Shown here one piece after another: positions 9,819 to 20,266 of a DNA stretch of 64,000 nt. The translations under genes and the position numbers were made by a program. This DNA is from Mycetocola zhujimingii (lineage in GTDB: Bacteria; Actinomycetota; Actinomycetes; Actinomycetales; Microbacteriaceae). Position 1 is the stretch's first letter. Each line of letters starts with the position of its first letter. The DNA is taken from positions 1,612,001 to 1,676,000 of the forward strand of contig NZ_CP026949.1 in the NCBI RefSeq assembly GCF_003065425.1, read 5' to 3'. The notes under the pieces were generated by a model. That model did no database searches, was not told the origin of the DNA, and saw nothing but the letters and a program-made list of their open reading frames with translations.

Positions 9819-10559
9819 TCAGTTCCTGGGCTTCTGCACACCCCCGGGCAGCTTATTGATGAGGATGGATCTCGCCAGCTCGACCGTCTTGTCGAGAGCG
9901 ACGTGCTCGTCGTTCTTCACGTAATCCTCGCCGGCCCGTGACGCTGCCAGCGCGATCAGGTGATCAGCCAGCGCGGGGTTCAGGACCAGTGCCGGGCCGT
10001 GGAGGTGCGTGCCGTAGCTGTTGAAGACGACGGCGCCATCGGTACCGTCGCCGTTCCCGACGCCGTTTCGCACACGCCCGAGTGGTTTCTGGTCAGGACG
10101 ACCGACGAAGACCGACGTGTGGTTCTCCGTTCCGACCAGCAGACCGAAGTCGCTCTCAACAGCGAACGCTTCGGTGATCGTGCGCGGCCGCGACGAGTCG
10201 ACCGAACCGGCGAACACGCCGGCCCCAGGAAGAACTTCGTCGGAACTGAACCGGACCGAACCGCTGAGGAGGTGGAAACCGGCCCCGGCGGCGAAGATCA
10301 CGACGCCGTCGGCAGACCACTCGGCGAGCCGCGGCGCAATTCGAGCGATGTCGAAGCCCAGTGAACGCTGGGCGCTCGATGTCCCCGTCCCGATGGTGAC
10401 GATGTCGGGGGTCTCCGGCAGCTCGTCACCCGGGTTGTACGCGTGTTCAGCGACGTCGAGGCCGGCGAGGCGCATCCGCCGCACCAGCGCAGTGCGGTTG
10501 CCGACGTCACCGTTCAGCGAGAGGTGGGCCGGGTAGAGTTCCAGAACCGAGATCGTCAT
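9819..10559 (-). CDS. gatD: GatD-like class I amidotransferase subunit, nucleophile Cys replaced by Gly
   Basis: 246 residues, partner of MurT (ATGA stop/start overlap). Normally GatD is the glutaminase that feeds ammonia to MurT to amidate the D-glutamate alpha-carboxyl of lipid II. The fold matches: start 'ISVLELYPAHLSLNGDVGN', 'VTIGTGTSSAQ', and the catalytic-His segment YGTHLHGPALVLNP (His187). But the nucleophile elbow, normally x-C-x-G-Y/F-Q, reads FAAGAGFHLL: Gly92 (codon GGG at 10286-10284) occupies the Cys position, and there is no cysteine anywhere in the protein. So glutamine hydrolysis by the standard mechanism should be impossible. The membership of the family is secure by operon and motifs; the inactive state is inferred from the alignment by eye. 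Confidence 0.88.
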   Translation of the reverse strand: MTISVLELYPAHLSLNGDVGNRTALVRRMRLAGLDVAEHAYNPGDELPETPDIVTIGTGTSSAQRSLGFDIARIAPRLAEWSADGVVIFAAGAGFHLLSGSVRFSSDEVLPGAGVFAGSVDSSRPRTITEAFAVESDFGLLVGTENHTSVFVGRPDQKPLGRVRNGVGNGDGTDGAVVFNSYGTHLHGPALVLNPALADHLIALAASRAGEDYVKNDEHVALDKTVELARSILINKLPGGVQKPRN

Positions 10560-11843
10560 GCTGCACCCGCTTCCAGGTCTTTGTAGCCGAGGTAGCGACG
10601 GGTCGCCATCATCTGGTCATAGTCGAGGAAGAACGTGTGGCGACCGCTCTTCGGCCGTGGGCCGTCGAGCATCCGTTGCACCGCCTTCGTGATGTCGGGT
10701 TCGATGACGCCGTAGTCCTTGCCCTCGTACGCCAGCCGAAGCGCCACGAAGGCACCCTTGGGTCCCGAGATGACGTCGACATGGTCGAGCCGGCTCAGGT
10801 CTGCGGCATAGAGCCAGGACGGGTCCTTGCTCGACTCGTCGTATGCGAACAGCACGGAGTCAGGCGTCTCCTGGAGGTAGTCCAGGTTCAGCTGGAGGCT
10901 CGCGAGGTTCTTGAGCATGAGGATTTCGATCTCAACGCCGTTGACCTGCAGGATCTCACCGCGACCGTAGACGGTCTTCGTTGTTTGCACAGCGGTGATC
11001 GCCCGGTGGATATCGAACTTGTCGCCGAGGGTCCGTGCGGCAAGGGTGAACGCCGCAGCGATGTCCACCGCGTAGTGCAGGCCGCGTGACGGCATCCGGA
11101 TGTCGTGCACAGTCCCCGCGAACGAGATCTGAGCGTCGTAACCGTCGGCACGAACGACCTCGGCAACAGCGGGACGCGTGAGCGTCGCTGCGGCGTCGGT
11201 GAAGTCACGAGCGGAGACCTGGCCGTGCGGGGCAGCGGCCTGTACCTCCGGCGTTGCGCCGAAGTAATCGACGGCGAGCCGGCCCTCGGCCTCAAGTTCG
11301 CTGCCGAGCTTGCCCAGGAAGTTGTCGTCGCGGTTGAGCACGATCGACGATCCGATTTCCGCGGCAATACCGCGGAACATCTGAGCGACCTTATCCGGCT
11401 CACCGAAGCGATAGATCTGGTCAACCAGCAGGTTGAGAATGACTGCCGTTTCAGGCTTCAGCTGCCTCGCGATGGCCGCCCCGTAACCCTCGTCGATCTC
11501 GAGGATCGCGATATCGGCATCCATGCGGCCGGTGAGGCTCGTCTCAGCGAGGATCGCCGATGCAATGCCCTGCGGCATGTTGGCGCCGGAGGGGTTCGTG
11601 AAGACGCGGAGACCGTGCTCGCGCATGATCGCGGAAAGCAGGTTTGTCGTTGTCGACTTGCCGTTCGAACCGAGGACGAACACGACCCCGTATGGCAGTT
11701 GTGAGGCGACGTCCCGCATGATGTGCGGCGCAAGCTTCTGCACCACGACGCCGGGCATCGCGCTTCCGCCTCCGCGCAGTCGCGTGACAAAGCGCGTCAC
11801 GCGACCGGCGGCAATGGGAAGGACGTAGTGCAGACCTGTCGGT

Positions 11844-11860
<17 letters not shown>
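10556..11860 (-). CDS. murT: MurT-like Mur ligase without the zinc ribbon
   Basis: 434 residues from GTG 11860, which overlaps the 3' end of sigA by 17 bases (TTG 11851 is an alternative). Mur-ligase central domain with the P-loop [10 protein letters not shown] (residues 64-73), 'ILEIDEGYG' and '[15 protein letters not shown]', then a C-terminal DUF1727 domain ([19 protein letters not shown]). Canonical MurT carries a Cys4 zinc ribbon inserted in the central domain; here the corresponding part after [10 protein letters not shown] contains no cysteine, and the whole protein has none. ATP-dependent activation of a carboxyl is expected to survive. Translationally coupled to gatD. See finding on the pair. 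Confidence 0.88.
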
Positions 11861-13115
<1,255 letters not shown>

Positions 13116-13341
13116 AAGAGCACCTTTCAGTCCCCCGAGCGAAAGAGTCGCCAGAACTCGCCCGCAGGTCCATATTGTTTTCGGACATTACGAGGACCCA
13201 TGTCAAGTCCGGGCGCTTCACTGCTCGCTTCACGACGTGCATGCCTCGGGAACCTGAACGGGTCCTTATGAGCATTATGCCACGTTTTCGTCAGCTACCC
13301 CGCCATGGGTCCTGTTACCCGGCGCCCGCCCTGTGGCGACC

Positions 13342-14658
13342 TCAGCGGCGGCGTCGGAATCTCTCTATAGCTGCAACCCACAAAGGCCCCACTTCAATTC
13401 CCTCGTCCATGACAATTCTGCGACGCGTCCGCTTGCGAGCACCGATCAGCATGACCACTCCAAATCCGATCACGAGGTACTGCACAAGGAACGCGATCTT
13501 GAAGGAGGAGATGCTGTAGAGCTCGGCGGTACCGGCTCCGGGGGCGGCCTGAAAATCGAGGATCACACCGATCAGGAACATCATGACAAAGCTCGCGAGG
13601 AATCCCCCGACATTGACGACGCCGTTGGCTGCGCCGAGCACGCGCACGGGATTGAAGGTCCTGGCGAAGTCGAATCCGATCAGGGACCCTGGACCGCCCG
13701 CGCCGAGGACGACGAGGAGGAGGATGAGCAGCCAGAGTGGGGGCACACCGGGCCAGCTCAGGAAGAGCGCCCACGCCGCGCCGATCACGAGCACGATCCC
13801 GAGAACGAGATTGCTTCGCCTGTACGGGAACCTCGCCGAGAGCAGGCCGAGGACAGGACCGATGATGACGCCGGATGCCACGACGACGAGAAGCATGGAC
13901 GCGGCAAGAGGCTCGTCGAGTCCCATGGCGTAGACCATGAACGGGTAGCCCCACAGCAGTGAGAACACTGTGCCGGACGACTGTGTCGAATAGTGGGCCC
14001 AGAAGCCCAGCTGGGTGCCGGGGCGCGCGAAGCTTGCCCGCAGTTCCCTGAGTGCCTCGCCGAGGGTCGCCACCCGGGGCTGCTCGGTCGAAGCGGCGGG
14101 GCGGTCGCGAATCACCGCGAGCGACAGGACGAGGGCAAGCGCGACGAAGGATGCTGCGGCAAGGAACGCTGACGTCCACCCTGCCTCGTGAAGAACCCAC
14201 GCGAATGGGATCGCCGAGAGGATCTGGCCGGCCTGGCCGAGGTTGCCCATCCACTGTGACAGTTGGGGAACCGTGCGCCCGGAGAACCACGACGTCACGA
14301 GTCGCATCACCGAGACAAAAATAGCCGCGTCACCGGCGCCAACCAGAACCCGCCCGAGGACGGCGACACCGATCGAGGGGGCGAAGGCAAGGACGACCTG
14401 CCCCGCAACCATGAGCGACAGTCCGCAGATGATGAGAAGGCGCGGGCCGAGCCGATCGATGAGAACACCGATGGGAACCTGAAGTGCTGCGTACACGATG
14501 AGTTGAACCACCGCGAGCGTACTCAGCGCTGACGCCGAGGCATCAAACCTCTCGACGGCGGATACGCCCGCAACACCCAGCGTTGACCGCTGCATCACCG
14601 CCGCGATGTAGGCGACAACACCGACCCAGAAGACGAACCAGGATCTGCGGGAATTCAC
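13342..14658 (-). CDS. MFS transporter
   Basis: 438 residues with about 12 hydrophobic helices and a short Arg-rich cytoplasmic tail. Major facilitator signature pieces are visible: 'VPIGVLIDRLGPRLLI' (motif A-like loop between TM2 and TM3), 'LGRVLVGAGDAAIFVSVMRLVTSWF', and a second-half counterpart. The first helices are 'WFVFWVGVVAYIAAVMQRSTLGVAG'. The substrate cannot be deduced; the sequence is of the general drug/metabolite/nitrate-type efflux branch. It lies between sigA and the PAC2 gene in the same orientation, separated by ~225 bp from sigA and ~25 bp from the PAC2 stop, without an obvious functional link. Confidence 0.88.
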   Translation of the reverse strand: MNSRRSWFVFWVGVVAYIAAVMQRSTLGVAGVSAVERFDASASALSTLAVVQLIVYAALQVPIGVLIDRLGPRLLIICGLSLMVAGQVVLAFAPSIGVAVLGRVLVGAGDAAIFVSVMRLVTSWFSGRTVPQLSQWMGNLGQAGQILSAIPFAWVLHEAGWTSAFLAAASFVALALVLSLAVIRDRPAASTEQPRVATLGEALRELRASFARPGTQLGFWAHYSTQSSGTVFSLLWGYPFMVYAMGLDEPLAASMLLVVVASGVIIGPVLGLLSARFPYRRSNLVLGIVLVIGAAWALFLSWPGVPPLWLLILLLVVLGAGGPGSLIGFDFARTFNPVRVLGAANGVVNVGGFLASFVMMFLIGVILDFQAAPGAGTAELYSISSFKIAFLVQYLVIGFGVVMLIGARKRTRRRIVMDEGIEVGPLWVAAIERFRRRR

Positions 14659-14683
14659 CCGTCAAGCCTAAGCCAGGCGGCGA

Positions 14684-15625
14684 TCAGGCTCGTGGGCCCT
14701 GGCTCCCTGACGGTCCGTCGTCGTGGCCCTTGCGTGCGGCCAGGAATTTCTCCAGTTCGTCCGCGATCTCATCGGCGCTCGGGAGTTCGCCGTCGGAGTC
14801 CATCAGTGGCGACTTCAGGGAGTTGTTCTCCATGTAGGCGTCGTAACGCTGCTCGAGGGTACCGACGAGGCGCTGAAGCTCCTCGTTGCCCTGGACCTGC
14901 TCGTCGATGCGAGAGACGAAGTCCCTGCCCTCTTCCCTGAGCTCGTCGGTCGGGAGGATGAGCCCCGTTGCGGCGCTGATGCTGTCGATCGTCGCGAGTG
15001 CCGCCGCGGGAAACTCGGTGTCGGCGAGGTAGTGCGGAATCAGCAGCGCAAAGCCAGCGACATCGGAGCCGCGTTCGGTGAGGCGGTACTCGAGCAGGTG
15101 AAGAACGTTCGCCGGGACCTGGGTGTGAGGACGCCAGACGCTCATCGCTTCAATCAGGTCTTCGCGCGTCCCGCTCACTGTGACGCCGATCGGGCGGGTG
15201 TGCGGCACCGGCATCGGGATCGCGTGGACCCACATCGTGCGGGCGACGCCGAAACGGTCGATCAGCGCGATGACATCCCGGACGAAGCGCTCCCACAGGA
15301 AGTCGGGTTCGTACCCGGTCAGCATGAGGAACGGCCGGTGCATGTCGTCCTCGGCCAGCGAGAGCTGGAGCGCCGGAGGTGAGTACTCGGTGAGGCGGTC
15401 CTCGTTGAAGTAGATGATCGGGCGCCGTGCGCGGTAGTCGAGCAACAGGTCGTTGTCAAAGACGGCGATCGGTTCGCTCGACACCGCCTCGCGGGAGTAC
15501 TCATTGAACTGGCCAGCCGCACCACCGGCATCGGAGAACCCGGTGAGTGCGATCACGAGGTCAAGCCCCTGGGGCACAGCGGATGCCGCTGGGGTCAGCT
15601 CGAACAGATCGCCGGAAACGCTCAT
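14684..15625 (-). CDS. PAC2 family protein (proteasome-assembly-chaperone-like)
   Basis: 313 residues. PAC2-type alpha/beta fold: 'LDLVIALTGFSDAGGAAGQ', 'VFDNDLLLDYRARRP', 'LMLTGYEPDFLWERFV', 'VHAIPMPVPHTRPIGVTVSG', 'GFALLIPHYLADTEFPAAA'. The C-terminus is a charged helical tail with EELQRLVGTLEQRYDAYM. Members are common in actinobacteria and archaea; archaeal relatives and eukaryotic PAC2 assist proteasome assembly, but no role is shown for this actinobacterial subgroup, and Microbacteriaceae often lack proteasomes. Divergent from pepA, with only ~115 bp between the starts. Confidence 0.88.
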   Translation of the reverse strand: MSVSGDLFELTPAASAVPQGLDLVIALTGFSDAGGAAGQFNEYSREAVSSEPIAVFDNDLLLDYRARRPIIYFNEDRLTEYSPPALQLSLAEDDMHRPFLMLTGYEPDFLWERFVRDVIALIDRFGVARTMWVHAIPMPVPHTRPIGVTVSGTREDLIEAMSVWRPHTQVPANVLHLLEYRLTERGSDVAGFALLIPHYLADTEFPAAALATIDSISAATGLILPTDELREEGRDFVSRIDEQVQGNEELQRLVGTLEQRYDAYMENNSLKSPLMDSDGELPSADEIADELEKFLAARKGHDDGPSGSQGPRA

Positions 15626-15740
15626 GCATCCACTCTAAACGGCGTCGAGCAGCGAACCTGCCGTGACGCGACGGCGAACGCGCGCCCAGAGCGAACAGGC
15701 CGGTGACTGCCGCACGGGTGCCACGGACTAGCATTAAGTA

Positions 15741-17240
15741 ATGGTCGCTCCCGAACTCTCCGTCTCCCGCTCCGCCTCCGATCTGACCGCCGACGTCCTC
15801 GTCGTCGGCGCGACCGCCGAGGGGAAGACACCCCGGCTGCACGCCCCGAACGGATTCGAGTTCCTTTCCGCCTCACTGAGCGCCGTCGGCGTCACTGGCG
15901 CGGTCGACCAGCTCGTTCGCGTGCCAGGCACCGCTGAATTTCCGACCGTCGCGATTATCGGCATCGGGGCAACCATCTCCCCCGATGCGCTTCGTCTCGC
16001 CGCGGGATCCGCGGTCAGGCAGCTCGCCGGCGCGACGTCGGTTGCCATCGCCCTCCCTCTCGATGACGCAGCCGCCCTGGCCGCTGTGCTTGAAGGATCC
16101 GCGCTCGGCGCGTACTCCTTTACCGCGTACAAGGGCACATCGATTGACAGCCAGAAGAGCCCCGTCGAGCGTGTGACCGTTGTCGCTGACCACGCACTGG
16201 CGGGCAGTGAAGAGGCAACCACCCTCACCGAGCGCGCACTCGTCATCGCCAGCGCCGTCGCTGAGGTCAAGGACCTCGCGGCGACGCCCGCCAACGACCT
16301 GTACCCGGAGACGCTCGCCACAGCGGCTGAGGCATCCGTTCGTGACCTGCCCATCGACGTGACCGTGTGGGACGAAGACGCCCTGAAGCGCGACGGCTTC
16401 GGTGGGATCCTCGGGGTCGGCCAGGGCTCGAGCCGCGGACCGCGTCTCGTGAAACTCGCATACGCACCGGAAGGCGCCGCCCGCCACCTCGCACTCGTCG
16501 GCAAGGGCATCACCTTCGACACCGGTGGACTGAGCCTCAAGCCCGCAGCCTCCATGCTCGGCATGAAAGATGACATGACCGGCGCGGCCACAGTCCTCGC
16601 CGTCGTTCGCGCGGCAGCCGAACTCAAGCTCAACGTTCGGGTCACCGCCTGGCTCTGCATCGCGGAGAACATGCCGTCAGGAACGGCCATTCGCCCCGGC
16701 GACGTACTTCGGATCAAGAACGGGACAACCGTCGAGGTCACCAACACCGACGCCGAAGGCCGGCTGGTCATGGCCGACGGCCTGGTTGCCGCGAGTGCCG
16801 AGATGCCGGATGCCATCGTCGATGTCGCAACACTGACCGGCGCCGCCGTCGTGGCGCTCGGCAACCGTTACTCGGGCGTGATGGGAAATGACGCGTTCGT
16901 CGCGCAGGTTCTGGATGCCGCGAAGGCGACAGGTGAAACGATGTGGCAGATGCCATTCGCCGAGGAACTCAAGGGGCTGCTTCGCTCAGATGTGGCCGAC
17001 CTCGTGAACGCCAAGGTCGGCAACCGTGCGGGCGGAATGCTCCTCGCCGGTCTGTTCCTGCGCGAGTTCATCGGAAAGACGAGCGATGAGCCCGACGCTC
17101 CATCGATCCCATGGGCCCACCTCGACATCGCCGGATCCGGCACCAACGGTGAATCCGCGTATGGATTCACCGGGACAGGCCCGACCGGAGTTGCCGTTCG
17201 ATCGCTTCTCCGGATGGCCGAAGACTTTTCCCGCCCGTAG
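15741..17240 (+). CDS. pepA: Leucyl aminopeptidase (M17)
   Basis: 499 residues, full length. Releases N-terminal amino acids (preferentially Leu) from peptides in the cytosol; hexameric, two-metal enzyme. The C-terminal catalytic domain shows the metal ligands and active-site residues in the expected order: KGITFDTGGLSLKP (about 253-266), MKDDMTGAATVL, and the M17 signature NTDAEGRL (about 334-341). The N-terminal M17 domain is less conserved, as usual. Single gene between PAC2 and lpd; about 95 bp separate its stop from the lpd start. Confidence 0.94.
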   Translation: MVAPELSVSRSASDLTADVLVVGATAEGKTPRLHAPNGFEFLSASLSAVGVTGAVDQLVRVPGTAEFPTVAIIGIGATISPDALRLAAGSAVRQLAGATSVAIALPLDDAAALAAVLEGSALGAYSFTAYKGTSIDSQKSPVERVTVVADHALAGSEEATTLTERALVIASAVAEVKDLAATPANDLYPETLATAAEASVRDLPIDVTVWDEDALKRDGFGGILGVGQGSSRGPRLVKLAYAPEGAARHLALVGKGITFDTGGLSLKPAASMLGMKDDMTGAATVLAVVRAAAELKLNVRVTAWLCIAENMPSGTAIRPGDVLRIKNGTTVEVTNTDAEGRLVMADGLVAASAEMPDAIVDVATLTGAAVVALGNRYSGVMGNDAFVAQVLDAAKATGETMWQMPFAEELKGLLRSDVADLVNAKVGNRAGGMLLAGLFLREFIGKTSDEPDAPSIPWAHLDIAGSGTNGESAYGFTGTGPTGVAVRSLLRMAEDFSRP

Positions 17241-17336
17241 TAAGGTCGTATGGGCAGTAAAACGCCTACCGCGTTACCACCCCGACCCAGGGACGGTGAC
17301 TTACGCATGAACCCAGATGCACGAGGGAGCAACTCA

Positions 17337-18710
17337 GTGTCGGAGCAGAATTTTGACATCGTCATTCTCGGTGGTGGAAGCGGCGGCTACGCAGCGGCAT
17401 TGCGCGCTAGCGAGCTCGGCTTCACCGTCGGACTTGTAGAGAAGGACAAGCTCGGTGGTACCTGCCTCCACCGCGGCTGCATTCCAACCAAAGCGCTTCT
17501 GCACTCGGCCGAGGTTGCCGACGTCTCGCGTGACTCGGCCAAGTACGGCGTGAAGGCCACGTTCGACAGCATCGATATCTCTGGCGTCACCGCGTACCGC
17601 GAAGGAATCGTCGCGAAGAAGTACAAGGGACTCCAGGGCCTGATCAAGGCCCGCGGAATCACGGTCATCGAAGGTGAAGGCCGACTGACGTCGCCGACGA
17701 CAGTACAGGTTGGCGACACGACGGTTACCGGCAAGAACGTCATCCTCGCCACGGGCTCATACAGCCGCTCGCTCCCCGGTCTCGACATCGGCGGTCGCGT
17801 CATCACGAGCGAAGAAGCACTCGAACTCGACTTCGTGCCCAAGAAGGTTGCCGTACTCGGCGGGGGCGTCATCGGCGTCGAATTCGCCAGCGTGTGGAAG
17901 TCGTTCGGCTCAGACGTCACGATCATCGAGGCTCTCCCGCACCTCGTCCCCAATGAGGACGAGGCGATGAGCAAGGGACTCGAGCGTGCGTTCCGCAAGC
18001 GCGGCATCAACTACTCGCTCGGCGTGCGCTTCCAGGGCGTGACCCAGGACGAGAACGGCGTGGTCATCACGCTCGAAAACGGAACGAGCATCGAGGCCGA
18101 GCTCCTTCTCGTCGCTGTCGGTCGTGGACCGTCAACGGCCAACCTCGGTTACGAAGAGGTCGGCGTCACCATGGACCGCGGGTTCGTCATCACCAACGAA
18201 CGCCTCGAGACCAACATCCCCGGCCTGTACGCGGTTGGCGATATCGTTCCCGGCCTGCAGCTCGCTCACCGCGGCTTCCAGCAGGGCATCTTCGCCGTCG
18301 AGGAGATCGCCGGACTCAACCCGGTCCTCATCCCCGACGTCAACATCCCCAAAGTCACCTACTGCGACCCCGAGGTCGCATCGGTCGGACTTAGCGAGGC
18401 GAAGGCTGCTGAGCAGTACGGCGCGGACAAGATCAAGGCGTACGACTTCAACCTCGCCGGCAACGGCAAGAGCGAGATCATCGGAACCGCCGGAAACGTC
18501 AAGGTCGTTCGCGTCATCGATGGCCCGGTTGTCGGCGTCCACATGATCGGCGCACGCGTCGGCGAACTCATCACTGAAGGCCAGCTCGCTGTGAACTGGG
18601 AAGCGTACCCGGAGGACCTCGCTCCTCTGATCCACGCCCACCCCACACAGAGCGAAGCGCTCGGCGAGGCGTTCCTCGCCCTCGCGGGAAAGCCCCTGCA
18701 CGCACTCTAG
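17337..18710 (+). CDS. lpd: Dihydrolipoyl dehydrogenase (E3)
   Basis: 457 residues from GTG 17337, chosen because GAGGGAG stands 8 bases before it and homology begins 'QNFDIVILGGGSGGYAAALRA' (FAD-binding GxGxxG). The frame is open to 17250, with an ATG at 17307. The redox disulfide is in GGTCLHRGCIPTKALL, the NAD domain in AVLGGGVIGVEFAS, and the catalytic His-Glu pair in HAHPTQSEALGEA at the C-terminus. It reoxidises the dihydrolipoyl groups of 2-oxoacid dehydrogenase complexes and sits 70 bp upstream of the E2 gene, an E3-E2 operon; the E1 (aceE) is 27 kb away. Confidence 0.95.
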   Translation: MSEQNFDIVILGGGSGGYAAALRASELGFTVGLVEKDKLGGTCLHRGCIPTKALLHSAEVADVSRDSAKYGVKATFDSIDISGVTAYREGIVAKKYKGLQGLIKARGITVIEGEGRLTSPTTVQVGDTTVTGKNVILATGSYSRSLPGLDIGGRVITSEEALELDFVPKKVAVLGGGVIGVEFASVWKSFGSDVTIIEALPHLVPNEDEAMSKGLERAFRKRGINYSLGVRFQGVTQDENGVVITLENGTSIEAELLLVAVGRGPSTANLGYEEVGVTMDRGFVITNERLETNIPGLYAVGDIVPGLQLAHRGFQQGIFAVEEIAGLNPVLIPDVNIPKVTYCDPEVASVGLSEAKAAEQYGADKIKAYDFNLAGNGKSEIIGTAGNVKVVRVIDGPVVGVHMIGARVGELITEGQLAVNWEAYPEDLAPLIHAHPTQSEALGEAFLALAGKPLHAL

Positions 18711-18781
18711 TTCTCGCCCGCCGCGGGCGCGTTCGTCACTAAGCTCATACAGCAAGAATTGGTTTCAAAGGAGACAAGGTC

Positions 18782-20266
18782 ATGTCAGAATCCGTAAGCC
18801 TTCCGGCACTCGGCGAGAGTGTCACCGAGGGTACGGTCACCCGCTGGCTGAAGAACGTCGGGGATCGGGTTGAGGTCGACGAACCGCTGCTCGAGGTATC
18901 GACCGATAAGGTCGACACCGAAATCCCGTCGCCAGTTGCCGGTGTGATCGAAGAGATCCTCGTGCAGGAAGACGAAACGGTCGAGGTCGGTACAGCTCTC
19001 GTCAAGATCGGTGACGGGTCATCCGCACCGGCCGGTGACGCAGAGCCTGCCGCCGAGGCAGAGCCTGCCGCTGAATCTGCTGAAGAGCAGCCGGCGGAAT
19101 CCGCGGAGGCGGAGACCAACGAGGCCGAGGCTCCGTCGGTCCAGCCGTCGACCGAGGTTCCTGAGGAAGCCCAGGCCGAACCGGCCGAGGCCCCCGCAGA
19201 CGCACCTGCTCCCCCGGCGCCCGCAGCACCGGAACCCGCGCCCGCCGCGGCTCCCGCCCCTGCAGCGCCTGCTCCCGCGACTCCATCGCCCGCAGCGCCT
19301 TCCGCACCGTCAGCACCTGCTCCGGCAGCACCGGCTCCGGCGAAGGCTCCCGCTGGCGGCGAATCGCTCGGCAGCGGATATGTCACGCCCCTGGTCCGGC
19401 GCCTCGCCAACCAGCAGGGTGTCGACCTGTCGACGATCACCGGTACCGGTGTCGGCGGCCGCATCCGCAAGGAAGACGTCCTGCAGGCTGGATCGTCGAA
19501 GGCATCCGCGTCCGACGCACCGGCGAAGGCCAAGCCGCTCGAGATCTCACCGCTCCGTGGAACCACGCAGCCGATGTCACGTCTTCGCAAGGTCGTCGCC
19601 GAGCGCGCCGTCCAGTCGATGCAGACCTCAGCTCAGCTCACCACGGTGATCGAGGTCGACGTAACCAACATTGCGACGCTCCGCGACAAGGTGAAGGGCG
19701 AGTTCCTGTCGAAGACGGGCAACAAGCTTTCCTTCCTTCCGTTCTTCGTCAAGGCAGCAGCCGAGGCACTCACCGCGTACCCGGTCGTCAACGCGACCAT
19801 CGACGGTGACTCGATCGTCTACCCTGACCACGAGAACGTCTCGATCGCCGTTGAAACCGAGCGCGGCCTGCTCACCCCTGTGGTGCGCAACGCAACCGAC
19901 CTCAACATCGCCGAGACCGCCGCACAGATCGCCGATCTCGCCGACCGGACCCGTGCCAACAAGCTCAAGCCAGACGAGCTTTCCGGTGGCACGTTCACGG
20001 TGACCAACACCGGTTCGCGTGGAGCGCTCTTCGACACCCCTGTCGTGTTCCTCCCGCAGTCCGCGATCCTCGGAACCGGCATCGTCGTGAAGCGTCCCGT
20101 CGTCGTGAAGGCAGCCGGCCAGGATGCCATCGCGATCCGTTCCATGGTTTACCTCGCACTGTCGTACGACCACCGCATCGTTGACGGTGCGGATGCTGCC
20201 GGCTACCTCGTCGCGGTCAAGAACCGTCTCGAAGCAGGCGCTTTCGAGGCCGACCTCGGCATCTAG
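18782..20266 (+). CDS. sucB: 2-oxoacid dehydrogenase E2 component (dihydrolipoamide acyltransferase)
   Basis: 494 residues with an AAGGAGA ribosome-binding site. Order: one lipoyl domain (1-77, lipoylated Lys43 in STDKVDTEIP), a very long Ala/Pro/Glu linker (~80-195), peripheral subunit-binding domain (about 200-235, TPLVRRLANQQGVD ... GVGGRIRKEDVL) and the catalytic domain with SYDHRIVDGADA near 460 (His and Asp of HxxxDG). It is usually annotated sucB. In actinobacteria the 2-oxoglutarate E2 function is fused to the E1 (Kgd/OdhA), so this stand-alone E2 probably serves pyruvate dehydrogenase (with AceE at 46 kb) and the mixed supercomplex; that is inference. Confidence 0.93.
   Translation: MSESVSLPALGESVTEGTVTRWLKNVGDRVEVDEPLLEVSTDKVDTEIPSPVAGVIEEILVQEDETVEVGTALVKIGDGSSAPAGDAEPAAEAEPAAESAEEQPAESAEAETNEAEAPSVQPSTEVPEEAQAEPAEAPADAPAPPAPAAPEPAPAAAPAPAAPAPATPSPAAPSAPSAPAPAAPAPAKAPAGGESLGSGYVTPLVRRLANQQGVDLSTITGTGVGGRIRKEDVLQAGSSKASASDAPAKAKPLEISPLRGTTQPMSRLRKVVAERAVQSMQTSAQLTTVIEVDVTNIATLRDKVKGEFLSKTGNKLSFLPFFVKAAAEALTAYPVVNATIDGDSIVYPDHENVSIAVETERGLLTPVVRNATDLNIAETAAQIADLADRTRANKLKPDELSGGTFTVTNTGSRGALFDTPVVFLPQSAILGTGIVVKRPVVVKAAGQDAIAIRSMVYLALSYDHRIVDGADAAGYLVAVKNRLEAGAFEADLGI

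Noticed and set aside
15734-16864. Long minus-strand frame (376 codons) opposite pepA
   Set aside because: Antisense to a clear M17 peptidase; Ser/Arg-rich composition typical of a shadow frame in high-G+C DNA.
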